Source: Deinococcus fonticola | Lineage (GTDB): Bacteria > Deinococcota > Deinococci > Deinococcales > Deinococcaceae | Direction of reading: 5' to 3' | NCBI RefSeq assembly: GCF_004634215.1 | Contig: NZ_SMMH01000010.1 | Span: 1-64,000, forward strand | Length of the DNA stretch: 64,000 nt | Part shown: piece by piece, positions 49,557 through 59,484 of the stretch | Position numbering within the stretch: position 1 is the stretch's first letter | Layout: each line of letters starts with the position of its first letter | Notes under the pieces: model-generated | Databases searched by the model: none | What the model saw: only the letters and a program-made list of their open reading frames with translations | Told to the model about the DNA's origin: nothing | Made by a program: the position numbers and the translations under genes

Positions 49557-50450
49557 ATGAACCGTTCCCCTGACCTGGTGAAGCTGGCCGTGGTGCAGAT
49601 GCACATGACGGACAACCTGGACGACAATGTTTCCCGCGCTATGGCGCACGTGCGCGACGCCGCACGGCAGGGGGCGCAGGTCATTTTGCTGCCAGAGCTG
49701 TTCGAGAACCTGTACTTCTGTCAGGTGGAGCGCGAGGAGTACTTCGACCTGGCGCACGAGGTCGAGGGGCACCCGTTTATCGGGAAGTTTCAGGAGCTGG
49801 CGAGGGAACTGGGCGTGGTGCTGCCCCTGTCGTACTTCGAGAAGGCCGGGCAGGCGCACTACAACAGCCTGGTGTGCATCGACGCCGACGGCACGCTGCT
49901 GGGCAATTACCGCAAGACCCACATCCCCGACGGCCCCGGTTACGAGGAAAAGTATTACTTCAATCCGGGCGACACGGGCTTCAAGGTGTGGGACACGCGC
50001 TTTGGCCGCATCGGCGTGGGCATCTGCTGGGATCAGTGGTATCCCGAGACGGCGCGGGCCATGATGCTGCTGGGCGCGGATTTCCTGCTGTACCCCACCG
50101 CCATTGGATCGGAACCCGCCGAGGTGGAGACGCCCAACACGCACCACATGTGGCAGCGGGCCATGGTGGGCCACGCGGTCAGCAACAGCACGTATGTGGG
50201 CGCGGCCAACCGCATTGGCACGGAGGTCGTGAACGGTCAGGAGCAGACCTACTACGGTCACGCCTTCATCAGTGACTTTACCGGCGAGCTGGTCGCGGAA
50301 TTCGGCGCTGTGGAAGAAGGCCCGCTGCTGCACGACCTGAACCTGGCCGAGGCCCGCAAGTTTCGCGCTGGGATGGGCTTTTTCCGGGATCGCCGCCCGG
50401 AACTGTACGGCCCGCTGCTGACCACCGACGGCGTGACCCGGCGCGGGTAA
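49557..50450 (+). CDS. aguB: N-carbamoylputrescine amidase
   Basis: A 297-residue nitrilase-superfamily amidase converting N-carbamoylputrescine to putrescine. The catalytic triad is visible: Glu in ILLPELFENLYFC, Lys in NYRKTHIPDGPGYEEKYYF, and Cys in GVGICWDQWYPE. The substrate-binding FENLYFC and HHMWQRAMVGHA stretches follow the AguB pattern. A TACCCT -10 box lies 6 bases before the ATG, another leaderless start. AguA (agmatine deiminase) is not adjacent here. A terminator follows 15 bases downstream. Confidence 0.93.
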   Translation: MNRSPDLVKLAVVQMHMTDNLDDNVSRAMAHVRDAARQGAQVILLPELFENLYFCQVEREEYFDLAHEVEGHPFIGKFQELARELGVVLPLSYFEKAGQAHYNSLVCIDADGTLLGNYRKTHIPDGPGYEEKYYFNPGDTGFKVWDTRFGRIGVGICWDQWYPETARAMMLLGADFLLYPTAIGSEPAEVETPNTHHMWQRAMVGHAVSNSTYVGAANRIGTEVVNGQEQTYYGHAFISDFTGELVAEFGAVEEGPLLHDLNLAEARKFRAGMGFFRDRRPELYGPLLTTDGVTRRG

Positions 50451-50463
50451 AACCTCAGCAAGA

Positions 50464-50505
50464 AGGGAGGCGGCGTGTGGCAACGCCGACTCTCCTCTTT
50501 TTCTA
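50464..50505 (+). terminator. Terminator after aguB
   Basis: CGGCGT (50471-50476) pairs with ACGCCG (50483-50488) around GTGGCA, extended by an outer GGAG/CTCC pairing, followed by a run of T interrupted by one C. Confidence 0.75.
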
Positions 50506-50549
50506 TTTCTATGTCCTGCCTTCAGAACTTCCGGTTTTACGGGCAGAGG

Positions 50550-50720
50550 TCAGGGGCAGTGGCCGGGGCCGGTGAGGCCGTTGTTGTAGTCGTCCAGGGC
50601 GCTCATCCAGGCGTTGACCTGGGCGCGGTCGGCCTTGCTGAGGGTGGCCCAGCTTGCGCTGTCATGGAGGGCCAGGAAGGGGTCGGCGGCAATGACGCTG
50701 CTCACGGCAACCGCGTTCAT
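50550..50720 (-). CDS. Small hypothetical protein, possible remnant
   Basis: A 56-residue frame starting at ATG 50720, with codon use like the other genes (third-position GC high). It reads MNAVAVSSVIAADPFLALHD and ends ALDDYNNGLTGPGHCP. There is no ribosome site and a stop lies 15 codons upstream, so it may be a truncated end of an exported Deinococcus protein or a genuine small gene. The strand is opposite to aguB and the P450 gene. The rest of the 50506-50811 gap holds only the P450 leader. Confidence 0.4.
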   Translation of the reverse strand: MNAVAVSSVIAADPFLALHDSASWATLSKADRAQVNAWMSALDDYNNGLTGPGHCP

Positions 50721-50811
50721 GACCGCAGGGTACAGCGGCCCACGTTGCCCCCTGCACGACTAGTCGACCGGGCGGCTTGAAGGTCGAGTTGTGCCTCTGT
50801 CACCCTGGAGC

Positions 50812-52065
50812 ATGACCCTGCCTGTCCATGCAGCCAGCAGCCCGGACGTCCTGAGTGCCGTGAACGCGCTGTGGGAACCCTCGGCCATCCCCGATCCTTA
50901 CGGGCGCTACGAGGCCGTGCGCGGCCTGAGCCGGGACGGGCTGCTGTTCCTGCCGGAGTGGAACGCCTGGTTTGCCACCGGGTACGCGGCCAACAGCGCG
51001 GTGTTGCGCTCGCCGGCAGCCCTGAGCGGCCAGTGGCTGGCGGGGGTGCCGCAGGGCGCCGTGTCGGACGGCATGCAGCTCCTGCGTCACATGATGCTGT
51101 GGCACAACGGCCTGCCGCACGCGCGCCTGCGTGGGCTGGTGCAAAAGGCCTTTACGCCCAGGGTCGTGGAGGAGCAGCGCGACCTGGTGCGCTCGCTGCT
51201 GGCCGATCTGCTGCGGGACGCCCAGAAGCGTGACAGTGCGGGAGAGACAGAAGAAGTGGAGATCGTGGCCGCCCTGGCGCACCCCCTGCCGGCCCGCGTG
51301 ATCATGAAGATGCTGGGCTTACAGGGCGGGGACGAGGAGAAATTCCTGCGCTGGTCCGGCAGTGTCGCGGAGCTGCTGGGCGGCGCGGATCAGTCGCCTG
51401 CCCTGCTGGCGCGCATCGACGCCGACGCCCGCGAGATGCGGTCTTTTTTCCGTGACCTGGCCGATGAACTGCGCCTCCACCCGCAACCCGGCCTGCTCTC
51501 GGCCCTGGCCGCCGCCCAGGACGGGGGGCAGCAGCTCAGCGGCGACGAGCTGCTCTCGAACGCCGTGCTGCTGCTGACGGCCGGGCACGAAACCACCAGC
51601 AACCTGATTCCCGGCGGGCTGCTGGAGCTCTCGCGCCAGCCCGGCGCCTGGGCGGCGCTGGTGCATGACCCGCGTCACCCGGGCGTGGCCGACGAACTGC
51701 TGCGCGTGGTCGCCCCGGTGCAGTTCGACGGGCGGCAGCTGGGGGCCGACCTTCAGGTGGGAGACCAGACCCTGAAAGCCGGACAGGGCGTGCAGCTGAT
51801 CCTGGCCGCCGCCAACCGCGACCCGCAGGTCTTTGCGGATCCGGCCTGCCTCGACTGGGACAGACCGGGCAGCAGCCGCCACCTGGCTTTTGCCGCTGGG
51901 CCACACTACTGCCTGGGGGCCAGCCTGGCGCGCCTGGAAATTACGGAAGTATTCGCGGCGCTGGCCGGGCGTTTCCCGAATCTGAAGGTCACGCAGCCGC
52001 ACCCGCCGTACAAACCCAACCCGGTGCTGCGCGGCCCGCAGGAACTGCACGTCCGGCTGGGCTGA
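50812..52065 (+). CDS. Cytochrome P450
   Basis: A 417-residue bacterial P450. The I-helix oxygen-binding motif is LLTAGHETTSNLI, the ExxR pair is seen as DELLRVV, and the heme-ligand loop is FAAGPHYCLGASLARLEI with Cys as the fifth iron ligand. It is soluble and needs a ferredoxin partner that is not encoded nearby. The substrate is unknown; the closest relatives are CYP107- or CYP105-like biosynthetic and catabolic enzymes. The ATG at 50812 is chosen as no upstream start has a site. It is convergent with the histidine kinase. Confidence 0.93.
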   Translation: MTLPVHAASSPDVLSAVNALWEPSAIPDPYGRYEAVRGLSRDGLLFLPEWNAWFATGYAANSAVLRSPAALSGQWLAGVPQGAVSDGMQLLRHMMLWHNGLPHARLRGLVQKAFTPRVVEEQRDLVRSLLADLLRDAQKRDSAGETEEVEIVAALAHPLPARVIMKMLGLQGGDEEKFLRWSGSVAELLGGADQSPALLARIDADAREMRSFFRDLADELRLHPQPGLLSALAAAQDGGQQLSGDELLSNAVLLLTAGHETTSNLIPGGLLELSRQPGAWAALVHDPRHPGVADELLRVVAPVQFDGRQLGADLQVGDQTLKAGQGVQLILAAANRDPQVFADPACLDWDRPGSSRHLAFAAGPHYCLGASLARLEITEVFAALAGRFPNLKVTQPHPPYKPNPVLRGPQELHVRLG

Positions 52066-52087
52066 ACCGGTCGTCTTACTCCCGGGG

Positions 52088-53704
52088 TCAGGTGTCCTCG
52101 GCCTGGGGCGTCAAGGTGGGCTGATCCGGCAACGTGAACGAGAACGTCGCGCCCGCGCCCGGAGCGCTGTTGACCCAGATGCGCCCCCCGTGCTGCTCCA
52201 CGGCGCTGCGCGTCACCGACAGGCCAATCCCGCTGCCGCCGTACTGGCTGGCGTGGTGCAGCCGCCGGAACGCCTCGAAAATCCGCTCGTGGTACTTTTC
52301 CTCGATGCCAATGCCGTTGTCCTGCACGTGAAACACCCAGGCGTCGTCGCCCCGCTCGGCCCGCACGCCGACCAGCGGGGCACGCGCCTCGTCCCTGAAT
52401 TTCAGGGCGTTGCCCAGCAGGTTCAGGAACACGTGGTGCAGCAGCTCGCGGTTGGCGGTCACGGTCGGGAGCGGCCTCACGTGCAGTTCGCCCTGCACCT
52501 CGGCCAGGCGCGTTTGCAGTTCCTGACGCACTTCACCGAGCAATGTGTTCAGGTCGACCGCCGTGGCCGTGCGCGTGGAGCGCTGCACCCGCGAGAACAC
52601 CAGCAGGTCCTGAATCAGGTTCTTCAGGCGGTGCGTGGCCGACATGATGAATTCGACATACGTGTCGGCCCGCTCGTCGAGTTGCCCGCTGTAACGCCGG
52701 GCCAGCAGCTCGGTATAGCTGCCGATGGTGCGCAGCGGCTCCTGAAGGTCGTGGCTGGCCACGTAGGCGAACCGCTCCAGTTCACCGTTGCTGCGCTGCA
52801 GGTTCTGGTTGACCTGCTGCAGGTTCAGGTTCACCTGTTCCAGCGCCGCGCGCTGCGCCTGAAGCTGCTGCTCGCGCTCGGCCACCGCCGCCGCCATCTG
52901 GTGCACCTGACCGCCCAGTTCGTCCAGCTCACGAACGCGCAGCGGCTCGATGCGGCGCCCGTACTCGCCCGAGGCGATGCGGCGGGTGTTCTCGGTCAGG
53001 GCGCCCACGTACCGCGCGAGCAGCCGCAGCACCTGCCGCCCGGCCCACGCCAGCAGCAGCAGCCCGCACAGCACGCCCAGCGGCAGCAGCCGCAGGCGGT
53101 TCAGGGCGGCGCGGCTGTCCGCCACGGCGCCCGTCAGGCGGGTGTTCTCGAAGCTGATCATGTCCGCGAGCACCTGCTTGGCCCGCACGGTGTGGGCCAG
53201 CCCCTGCCCCCCGCTGACGAGCTGCACGGCCCGCTCTAGCGACTCGCGCCGCGCCGCCATTTCCGGTTCGGCGGCCTCCCGTTGCCACAATTCCACCTCG
53301 TTCAGCAGCCGCGTCAGGTGGCGGCGTTGCCGCTCGCTGATGATGCGCGGGCGGTACTCGGCGACGTGACCCTGAAAATCCAGACGGCCCTGCGTGTACG
53401 GTTTCAGGAAGGCCGCCTGGCCGGTGATCACGAAGCCGCGCTCGCCGTTCTCCATGTTCGAGAGGTCGGTGACCATGTGCCGCAGCAGCGTCAGGCGGGC
53501 CTGCGAGTCGGTAACGAGCCTGTTGCCGCTGGCGATGGTCTGCAAACTGCTGATCAGGACGCCCAGCGCCAGCAACAGCAGCACCAGCGGCAAAATCAGG
53601 GGTTCGAGCAGCACCCTGGTCAGCGAACGGCTGCGCGGGGGACGGAAAGGACGCTGGGCAGGAAGGGCGGAAAAATCGGCGTGGTGGCCGGGGCCTGGAG
53701 ACAT
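52088..53704 (-). CDS. CHASE3 sensor histidine kinase
   Basis: A 538-residue transmembrane kinase. Residues 35-57 and 215-235 are the two membrane helices around a CHASE3 sensor (LTLLRHMVTDLSNMENGERGFVITG). HAMP follows (ENTRRIASGEYGRRIEPLRV, ELDELGGQVHQMA), with a Gln-rich coiled coil, HisKA with the phospho-His in FAYVASHDLQEPLRTIGSYTEL, and HATPase_c with N-box NLLGNALKFRDE, G1 VQDNGIGIEEKY and G2 GSGIGLSVTRSAVE. The ASHDLQEP pattern is the bacteriophytochrome-like type. No response regulator gene is adjacent, so it is an orphan kinase. Confidence 0.92.
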   Translation of the reverse strand: MSPGPGHHADFSALPAQRPFRPPRSRSLTRVLLEPLILPLVLLLLALGVLISSLQTIASGNRLVTDSQARLTLLRHMVTDLSNMENGERGFVITGQAAFLKPYTQGRLDFQGHVAEYRPRIISERQRRHLTRLLNEVELWQREAAEPEMAARRESLERAVQLVSGGQGLAHTVRAKQVLADMISFENTRLTGAVADSRAALNRLRLLPLGVLCGLLLLAWAGRQVLRLLARYVGALTENTRRIASGEYGRRIEPLRVRELDELGGQVHQMAAAVAEREQQLQAQRAALEQVNLNLQQVNQNLQRSNGELERFAYVASHDLQEPLRTIGSYTELLARRYSGQLDERADTYVEFIMSATHRLKNLIQDLLVFSRVQRSTRTATAVDLNTLLGEVRQELQTRLAEVQGELHVRPLPTVTANRELLHHVFLNLLGNALKFRDEARAPLVGVRAERGDDAWVFHVQDNGIGIEEKYHERIFEAFRRLHHASQYGGSGIGLSVTRSAVEQHGGRIWVNSAPGAGATFSFTLPDQPTLTPQAEDT

Positions 53705-53781
53705 CGCACTGCCAACTATACGGCGCCGCGTCGGCGGGGATGGACAGCGCCTGGAATGACGCTGCCTTCACCGGTGGGGGC

Positions 53782-53787
53782 TACACT
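53782..53787 (+). promoter_or_regulatory. -10 box of a probable leaderless MFS transcript
   Basis: TACACT, 7 bases before the GTG at 53795. No Shine-Dalgarno sequence is present between. Confidence 0.4.
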
Positions 53788-53794
53788 GGCGGCC

Positions 53795-55045
53795 GTGCTG
53801 TGGACGGATGCCCGCGTGATGCTGCGCCTGCTGGCGCTGCTGCTGACCAGCGAACTGGTCAGGACGGGCTTTTTCGTGGCGGTGCTGCCACTGGTCGGCC
53901 CCCGGCTGGGCCTGAACGCCGGGGTCATTGGCCTGATGGTCGGGGTGCACTACCTGATGGACGCCCTGGCCAAGGGGCCGCTGGGCCTGGTCGCCGAACG
54001 CTGGGGCGTGGGCCGCCTGCTGCTGCTGGGAACCCTGCTGGGTGGGGCGACGCTGGGGGCGGTGAACCTCTGGCCCTCCGCGCTGCTGGCCACGCTGCTT
54101 AGTGGACTGTGGGGGCTGCTGTACGCGGCGCTGTGGCCTGGCGTGATGAACGCCTCGCACGCCCTGGCTCGCCCGGAGCGGCTGGCCCGTGCCCTGGCGC
54201 TCAGCAACCTGAGTGTCGCCCCGGCCATTCTGGCGGGCGTGCTGCTGGTCGGCCCGCTCACGCAGAAAGACCCGGCCCTGGCGTGGACGGTGCTGTTCGC
54301 CGCGCAGGCGCTGGCCCTGGGGCTGGCCCTGAGCCTGGTGAAGCTGCGCGTGCAGGCCGTGGGCCCCGGCGCGAACCTGTTCGGCAGCTGGCAACGCGTG
54401 GGGGTGCTGCTGCCGGCAGCGTTCACGCAGACCCTGGCGCCCGGCCTGCTGGTCACGCTGTTTTACCCGCTGCTGGACAAGCTGAACCTGAAGCTCAGCA
54501 GCCTGATCGCCCCCGGCTTGCTGGCCGCCGGCGCTTTTGCCCTGAGCCTGGGCGTGCTGGGACGCCTGGCCGACCGCGTTCACCCACGCCGCGCCCTGAC
54601 GCCCGGCCTGCTCCTGCTGGCGCTGACCTTCGGGCTGGTCGCCTTCACCGACACGCCGCCCGTGACGGATCAGCTGTGGCTGCTCGCGCCGCTGCTCGGC
54701 AGCGGATACGGCGCCTTCATCGCCGGCTGGAACGGGCTGGTGGGGCGCACCCTGCCGGAAGCCCACCGCGCCGCCGGGTGGGGCACGGTCATGACCGTCG
54801 AGTCGCTGGGGTATGCCATCGGGCCACTGCTGGGCGGCCTCACCTGGCACCTCGCCGGGCAGCGCGGCGTGTTTCTGCTGGGGGCCGCCGCTTTCCTGCT
54901 CACGGAGCTGTACTACCTGTGGCCCGCCAGGCAGCTCAGCGGCACCCCGAGCCCGGAGCACGAACACCTGCAAAGCGCTGGTCTTGCTCAGCCACCCCCG
55001 GTTCCTTCCGCGACCAGGGCAGAGGGAAAAAGCCGGTCATCCTGA
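53795..55045 (+). CDS. MFS transporter
   Basis: A 416-residue 12-helix transporter. It includes RTGFFVAVLPLVGPRLGLNAG, the loop 2-3 region DALAKGPLGLVAERWGVGRLL and helix 5 LSNLSVAPAILAGVLLVG, and closes with GVFLLGAAAFLLTELYYLW and a hydrophilic tail. Family MFS_1; the substrate is unknown. The start is uncertain: ATG 53756 lacks a ribosome site, whereas GTG 53795 fits a leaderless promoter with TACACT at 53782-53787. It is divergent from the histidine kinase. Confidence 0.82.
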   Translation: MLWTDARVMLRLLALLLTSELVRTGFFVAVLPLVGPRLGLNAGVIGLMVGVHYLMDALAKGPLGLVAERWGVGRLLLLGTLLGGATLGAVNLWPSALLATLLSGLWGLLYAALWPGVMNASHALARPERLARALALSNLSVAPAILAGVLLVGPLTQKDPALAWTVLFAAQALALGLALSLVKLRVQAVGPGANLFGSWQRVGVLLPAAFTQTLAPGLLVTLFYPLLDKLNLKLSSLIAPGLLAAGAFALSLGVLGRLADRVHPRRALTPGLLLLALTFGLVAFTDTPPVTDQLWLLAPLLGSGYGAFIAGWNGLVGRTLPEAHRAAGWGTVMTVESLGYAIGPLLGGLTWHLAGQRGVFLLGAAAFLLTELYYLWPARQLSGTPSPEHEHLQSAGLAQPPPVPSATRAEGKSRSS

Positions 55046-55190
55046 GGGCAGACCGCCTGGCCAGGGCAATAAGTGTCCGGCCCCTGCTGGCAGTGAGACC
55101 GTCAGACGGCTTCAGAATCTATTTCATGACTCCGGGCAGAGTGCCTGAATTCACTCCAGGCCGTTCAACGTCGTCCTGGCTCCAGCGTCC

Positions 55191-55646
55191 TTACAGCGCC
55201 TTGACTTTTTCCAGCACGTCGTCGGGGCGCACAGTGTATTCGCCGGGCGTGGTTTCCACGTGCTGATAGCGCACCTGGCCTTCCCGGTCGATCAGGAACA
55301 CCGCGCGTCCGCTGATGCCGCGTTCATCCAGCGCCACGCCGTACCTGCGCGCCACGTCCAGGTTCAGGTCGGCCAGCAGCGGCAACTCGATGCCGTACTC
55401 GGCGGCCCAGGCCTTGTGGGTGTAGGCGCTGTCACGGTTGATGCCCAGCACCACCGTGTCCGCGTCGGTGAAGTCGTCCTGGCGGCCACTGTACTCGGGA
55501 AGCTGCATGCTGCACACCGGGCTGAAGTCCAGCGGGTAAAACACCAGCACCACGTTCTTGTGGCCCCGGTAACTGCTGAGGGTAATGTCCTGTCCGGTGC
55601 TGGCAGGAAGGGTGAAATCGGGCGCGGGCTGACCGGTCAGCGTCAT
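55191..55646 (-). CDS. AhpE-like 1-Cys peroxiredoxin
   Basis: A 151-residue thiol peroxidase that reduces peroxides. The peroxidatic site is FYPLDFSPVCSMQLPEY, Cys near residue 45, with the supporting Arg in HVETTPGEYTVRPDD and the TLPASTGQDITLSSYRGHKNVVL opening. No second resolving Cys is visible, which suits the AhpE/1-Cys group recycled by mycothiol/bacillithiol-like or thioredoxin partners. The start at 55646 has a TGGGCGG-type weak site. Cytoplasmic. The 145-base gap 55046-55190 shows nothing recognisable. Confidence 0.9.
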   Translation of the reverse strand: MTLTGQPAPDFTLPASTGQDITLSSYRGHKNVVLVFYPLDFSPVCSMQLPEYSGRQDDFTDADTVVLGINRDSAYTHKAWAAEYGIELPLLADLNLDVARRYGVALDERGISGRAVFLIDREGQVRYQHVETTPGEYTVRPDDVLEKVKAL

Positions 55647-55829
55647 ACCGCCCAGTGTAGTGCTCCCAGGGAGCCGCGAGTTGCCCTGACTGCCAAGAAG
55701 TTCGGCGAGACTCAGGGGAGCGAGGGGGCGGCGGGCACGCGGCTGGACACACCCGCCAGCTTGCGGGGCACCCGTTTTTCTAAAGTCCGAGCCAAGTGCA
55801 GGGCGCGGCGTGGGTGTTAAGCTCAGCGT

Positions 55830-56294
55830 ATGCGCATGGTCGTCATGATCATCTTTCTGGTGCTGTTTGGCCTGCTGGCCATTCTGAACCGGCACTTCCT
55901 GACCTACCCGCACACCCTGAACCTGGGCTTCGTGGAGTACAAGAACCTGCCGGTGGGGCTGATGCTGCTGGCCGCCATGCTGATTCCCATGCTGGTGTTC
56001 TACTTCTGGGCCAGCGTCACGAAACTGCGGGCCGAGGCCGACACCGCCAGGCTGCTGCGCGATATGGAGTCGCTGCGCACCAGCCTGGACAGCCAGGAAG
56101 GCAGCCGCTTCCAGCAGCTTCAGGCCCACCTCGATCGCCAGTTCACCGAAATGCAGAGCCGTGAAGCGGGCCGCGCCCTGCCCAGCAGCGCCAGCGAGGT
56201 GGCCTCCCTGGCCGCGAAACTGGACGCCATGAAACGCGACCTCGACCTGCAATTCGACCAGATAGACGACTACCTGAAACGCAAACTGGGGTAA
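55830..56294 (+). CDS. LapA-like membrane protein with coiled-coil tail
   Basis: A 154-residue inner-membrane protein. Residues 3-20 (MVVMIIFLVLFGLLAILN) and 42-63 (VGLMLLAAMLIPMLVFYFWA) are membrane helices enclosing the loop HFLTYPHTLNLGFVEYKNLP, the LapA/DUF1049 pattern. The C-terminal 85 residues form a cytoplasmic coiled coil (LRAEADTARLLRDMESLRTSL, LAAKLDAMKRDLDLQFDQIDDYLK). The role is unknown; in proteobacteria LapA helps LPS assembly, which does not apply to Deinococcus directly. Confidence 0.75.
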   Translation: MRMVVMIIFLVLFGLLAILNRHFLTYPHTLNLGFVEYKNLPVGLMLLAAMLIPMLVFYFWASVTKLRAEADTARLLRDMESLRTSLDSQEGSRFQQLQAHLDRQFTEMQSREAGRALPSSASEVASLAAKLDAMKRDLDLQFDQIDDYLKRKLG

Positions 56295-56478
56295 TTCGCG
56301 CCACGTGCCGTTCGTGCGGTAGCCCCATCGCAGCGCCACTTTGCCGGCACTCTTCTGGCCTTCGAGCGCTTCGCTCTTGAAGGTCAACTCGACTCGTTGA
56401 ACTGCGTCCCATGTCTTGCACCGTGTCCAATGGTTTCGGCGGTGCGCGACTAGAATGCAGCTTAAGGAGATGAGTTCA

Positions 56479-57339
<861 letters not shown>

Positions 57340-57384
57340 GTGGGCCGTTCATTTCGCGGCTGATGCGGAAGCCCACCAAACCAG

Positions 57385-57465
57385 CCACTCCATTCCCGGG
57401 CCGCTCTTTTCTCCTTCTCACTTCGTTCGGATTGAACCGCCACTTCACAGTTCAACCGGAGGCTT
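57385..57465. repeat. Dispersed repeat between accD and accA (family A variant)
   Basis: ggattgaaccgccacttcacagttcaaccgga at 57430-57462 forms a 7-base inverted repeat (TTGAACC...GGTTGAA-like) and matches 1577-1612, including the shared flank cggattgaac...gttcaaccgga. It ends directly before accA, whose GGAGG ribosome site overlaps it. Confidence 0.55.
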
Positions 57466-57466
57466 T

Positions 57467-58417
57467 ATGAGCACCTTCAGCGAAGCCCTGCGGGAACTGG
57501 AAGCCCGCCTGAAAGACCTGGAAGCCACCGCCCGCAAGACCGGGCAGAACCTGGACGCCATCATTCACCCGCTGCGGGCTGAAGTGGAACGCCAGAAAGA
57601 GCAGGAGAACCAGCCGCGCCTGCCGCGGTGGGAGCGGGTGCAGTTGGCCCGTACCAGTGGCCGGCCCACCGCGCTGGATTACGTGGATAGGCTCTGCACC
57701 GAGTTCCACGAGTTGCACGGCGACCGCAAGTTCGGGGACGACCCGGCGCTGATCGGCGGCCCGGCCCGCTGGCAGGGGCGGCCCGTCATGCTGCTGCTTC
57801 AGCAGAAGGGACGCGACACCAAAAGCCGCCTGAAACGCCGTTTCGGCAGTGCCAACCCCGAAGGTTACCGCAAGGCCATTCGCCTGATGGATCTGGCCGA
57901 CCGCTTCGGCCTGCCGGTCGTGACCCTGATCGACACGCAGGGCGCGTACCCTGGCCTGGAAGCCGAGGAACGCGGGCAGGGCTGGGCCATCGCCGAGAGC
58001 ATTCAGCGCATGGTGCGCCTGAAAGTGCCGGCCGTGTGCGTCGTGATCGGTGAGGGCGGGTCGGGCGGCGCGCTGGCCATTGGCGTGGGCAACCGCGTGC
58101 TGATTCAGGAAAACGCCTGGTACTCCGTCATTTCCCCCGAGGGGGCCGCCAGCATCATCTGGAAGGACGCCAGCAAAGCCCCGCTGGCCGCCGAGGCCCT
58201 GAAACTCACCGCGCCGGATCTGCTCGACATGAAGGTCGTCGAGGAGATGATTCCCGAACCCCCAGGCGGCGCCCACAGAAATATGGACGAGGCCGCCGAA
58301 CTCCTTGGCCCGGTGGTCAGCCGGCACCTGGACGAACTGAGCCGCCTTGGCCCGGACGAACTGAAAGAGCAGCGAGCAAAACGCTTCAGGGCCCTGGGCG
58401 CCTTCACGGAGCAGTAA
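57467..58417 (+). CDS. accA: Acetyl-CoA carboxylase carboxyltransferase subunit alpha
   Basis: A 316-residue subunit that, with AccD, transfers the carboxyl group from biotin to acetyl-CoA. Landmarks are the N-terminal coiled helix ([15 protein letters not shown]), [44 protein letters not shown] and the [19 protein letters not shown] motif, ending in the usual [11 protein letters not shown] helix. Length is standard. The ribosome site GGAGG lies in the preceding repeat. A terminator follows. Confidence 0.96.
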   Translation: MSTFSEALRELEARLKDLEATARKTGQNLDAIIHPLRAEVERQKEQENQPRLPRWERVQLARTSGRPTALDYVDRLCTEFHELHGDRKFGDDPALIGGPARWQGRPVMLLLQQKGRDTKSRLKRRFGSANPEGYRKAIRLMDLADRFGLPVVTLIDTQGAYPGLEAEERGQGWAIAESIQRMVRLKVPAVCVVIGEGGSGGALAIGVGNRVLIQENAWYSVISPEGAASIIWKDASKAPLAAEALKLTAPDLLDMKVVEEMIPEPPGGAHRNMDEAAELLGPVVSRHLDELSRLGPDELKEQRAKRFRALGAFTEQ

Positions 58418-58429
58418 CTGAAGAGCAGT

Positions 58430-58464
58430 CACTGGGCAGACATTCAAATTCTGCCCAGTTTCTT
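58430..58464 (+). terminator. Terminator after accA
   Basis: ACTGGGCAG (58430-58438) pairs perfectly with CTGCCCAGT (58450-58458), followed by TTCTTTAT. It lies 13 bases after the accA stop. Confidence 0.8.
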
Positions 58465-58589
58465 TATCTGCGGCCCATCCCCAGCGCGTGTGGGCTGAAG
58501 CCTACGATGGTGCGGTCTTGTTCCAGCAGGCGGGCGGCAATACGCCATTTGAATCACGCGCCCTGAGCGAAGTGCGCTTAAGCTGGGGC

Positions 58590-59084
58590 ATGAGTGAACC
58601 TCGACAAGGTGAGCAGCATTACCTGGATGGCCTGCTGGACATTCTGCGGGAAGCCCTGGAAGGTGGAAGACCGGGTGAGGGAACCTCCTTCGTGGAGAAC
58701 ACGCGTAGCGGCGCGGCGCACGGGCTTTTGCCCACGCTGAGCCGCCTGAGTGCCGCGCAGGCCAGCCGGGATGTTCAGGGCACCAGCATCGCCGGACAGG
58801 CGCGGCACGCGGCCTTTCACCTGGAAGTGGCGGTGCGCTGGGATCGGGACGGTGAGCAGGGGCCGTTCGACTGGCCGGGCAGTTTCCTGCCGGAGCAGGT
58901 GAACGAGCAGGAGTGGCTTGCTGTTCAGGCCCGCCTGCAACACGCTTATCAGGAGTTCACTGCGTTTGTCGGCACGCAGAAAGACAAGCCTGCCGATAGC
59001 GATATTGCCGGCGGCGTGGCGGGCGCACTGGCCCACGCGGCCTACCACCTGGGCGCGGTACGGCAGATGGCGAAAGCGGTGTAG
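58590..59084 (+). CDS. DinB-like four-helix bundle protein
   Basis: A 164-residue protein. The metal-binding histidines of the DinB/YfiT fold are visible: AAHGLLPTLS, GQARHAAFHLEVAVRW and AGALAHAAYHLGAVRQMAK. It likely forms a homodimeric four-helix bundle binding a divalent metal; enzymatic activity is unknown, but Deinococcus has many such damage-linked paralogues. The ATG at 58590 gives the natural N-terminus; the longer in-frame start adds unrelated residues. Monocistronic between accA and cutA. Confidence 0.82.
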   Translation: MSEPRQGEQHYLDGLLDILREALEGGRPGEGTSFVENTRSGAAHGLLPTLSRLSAAQASRDVQGTSIAGQARHAAFHLEVAVRWDRDGEQGPFDWPGSFLPEQVNEQEWLAVQARLQHAYQEFTAFVGTQKDKPADSDIAGGVAGALAHAAYHLGAVRQMAKAV

Positions 59085-59109
59085 GTTGGCCCGTTCGCGC
59101 TGATGAGCC

Positions 59110-59424
59110 TCAGTGCTTTTGCACGGCGTCGCGCAGCCAGTCCTGGAATTCCGGCGAGGCACGGTCGAATTGCATGGCGATGATTTCCGGCACTTCGTAG
59201 GGGTGCAGGGCTTTGATGCGGGCTTCCAGCGCGGGGTACTCTTCGCCGGTGGTTTTAATGAGCAGCAGCGTTTCGGGGTCTTCGGCCACGTCACCCTGCC
59301 AGCGGTACACGCTTTGCAGGCCGGGCAACAGGTTCACACTTCCGGCCAGGCGTTCACTGACCAGCGTGCGGGCCAGTTCATGGGCGCGTTCGGGCGGGAC
59401 GGTGACCATCACAACCAGTGACAT
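59110..59424 (-). CDS. cutA: Divalent cation tolerance protein CutA
   Basis: A 104-residue trimeric ferredoxin-like protein, cytoplasmic. It shows the CutA1 pattern: VVMVTVPPERAHELARTLVSERLAGSVNLLPG, SVYRWQGDVAEDPETLLLIKTT, and HPYEVPEIIAMQF. Length is standard. The family is linked to copper tolerance by name, but its function is unclear. It is convergent with the DinB-like gene. Confidence 0.95.
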   Translation of the reverse strand: MSLVVMVTVPPERAHELARTLVSERLAGSVNLLPGLQSVYRWQGDVAEDPETLLLIKTTGEEYPALEARIKALHPYEVPEIIAMQFDRASPEFQDWLRDAVQKH

Positions 59425-59484
59425 ACCCGTTCAGGATACCCCGTCAGCGGGGGTGAAGGGGGCTGCCCCAGAAGAAGCCGCAAT

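Noticed and set aside
50475..50780. Plus-strand frame after aguB
   Set aside because: It is antisense to the more gene-like small frame at 50550-50720 and starts within the aguB terminator region.
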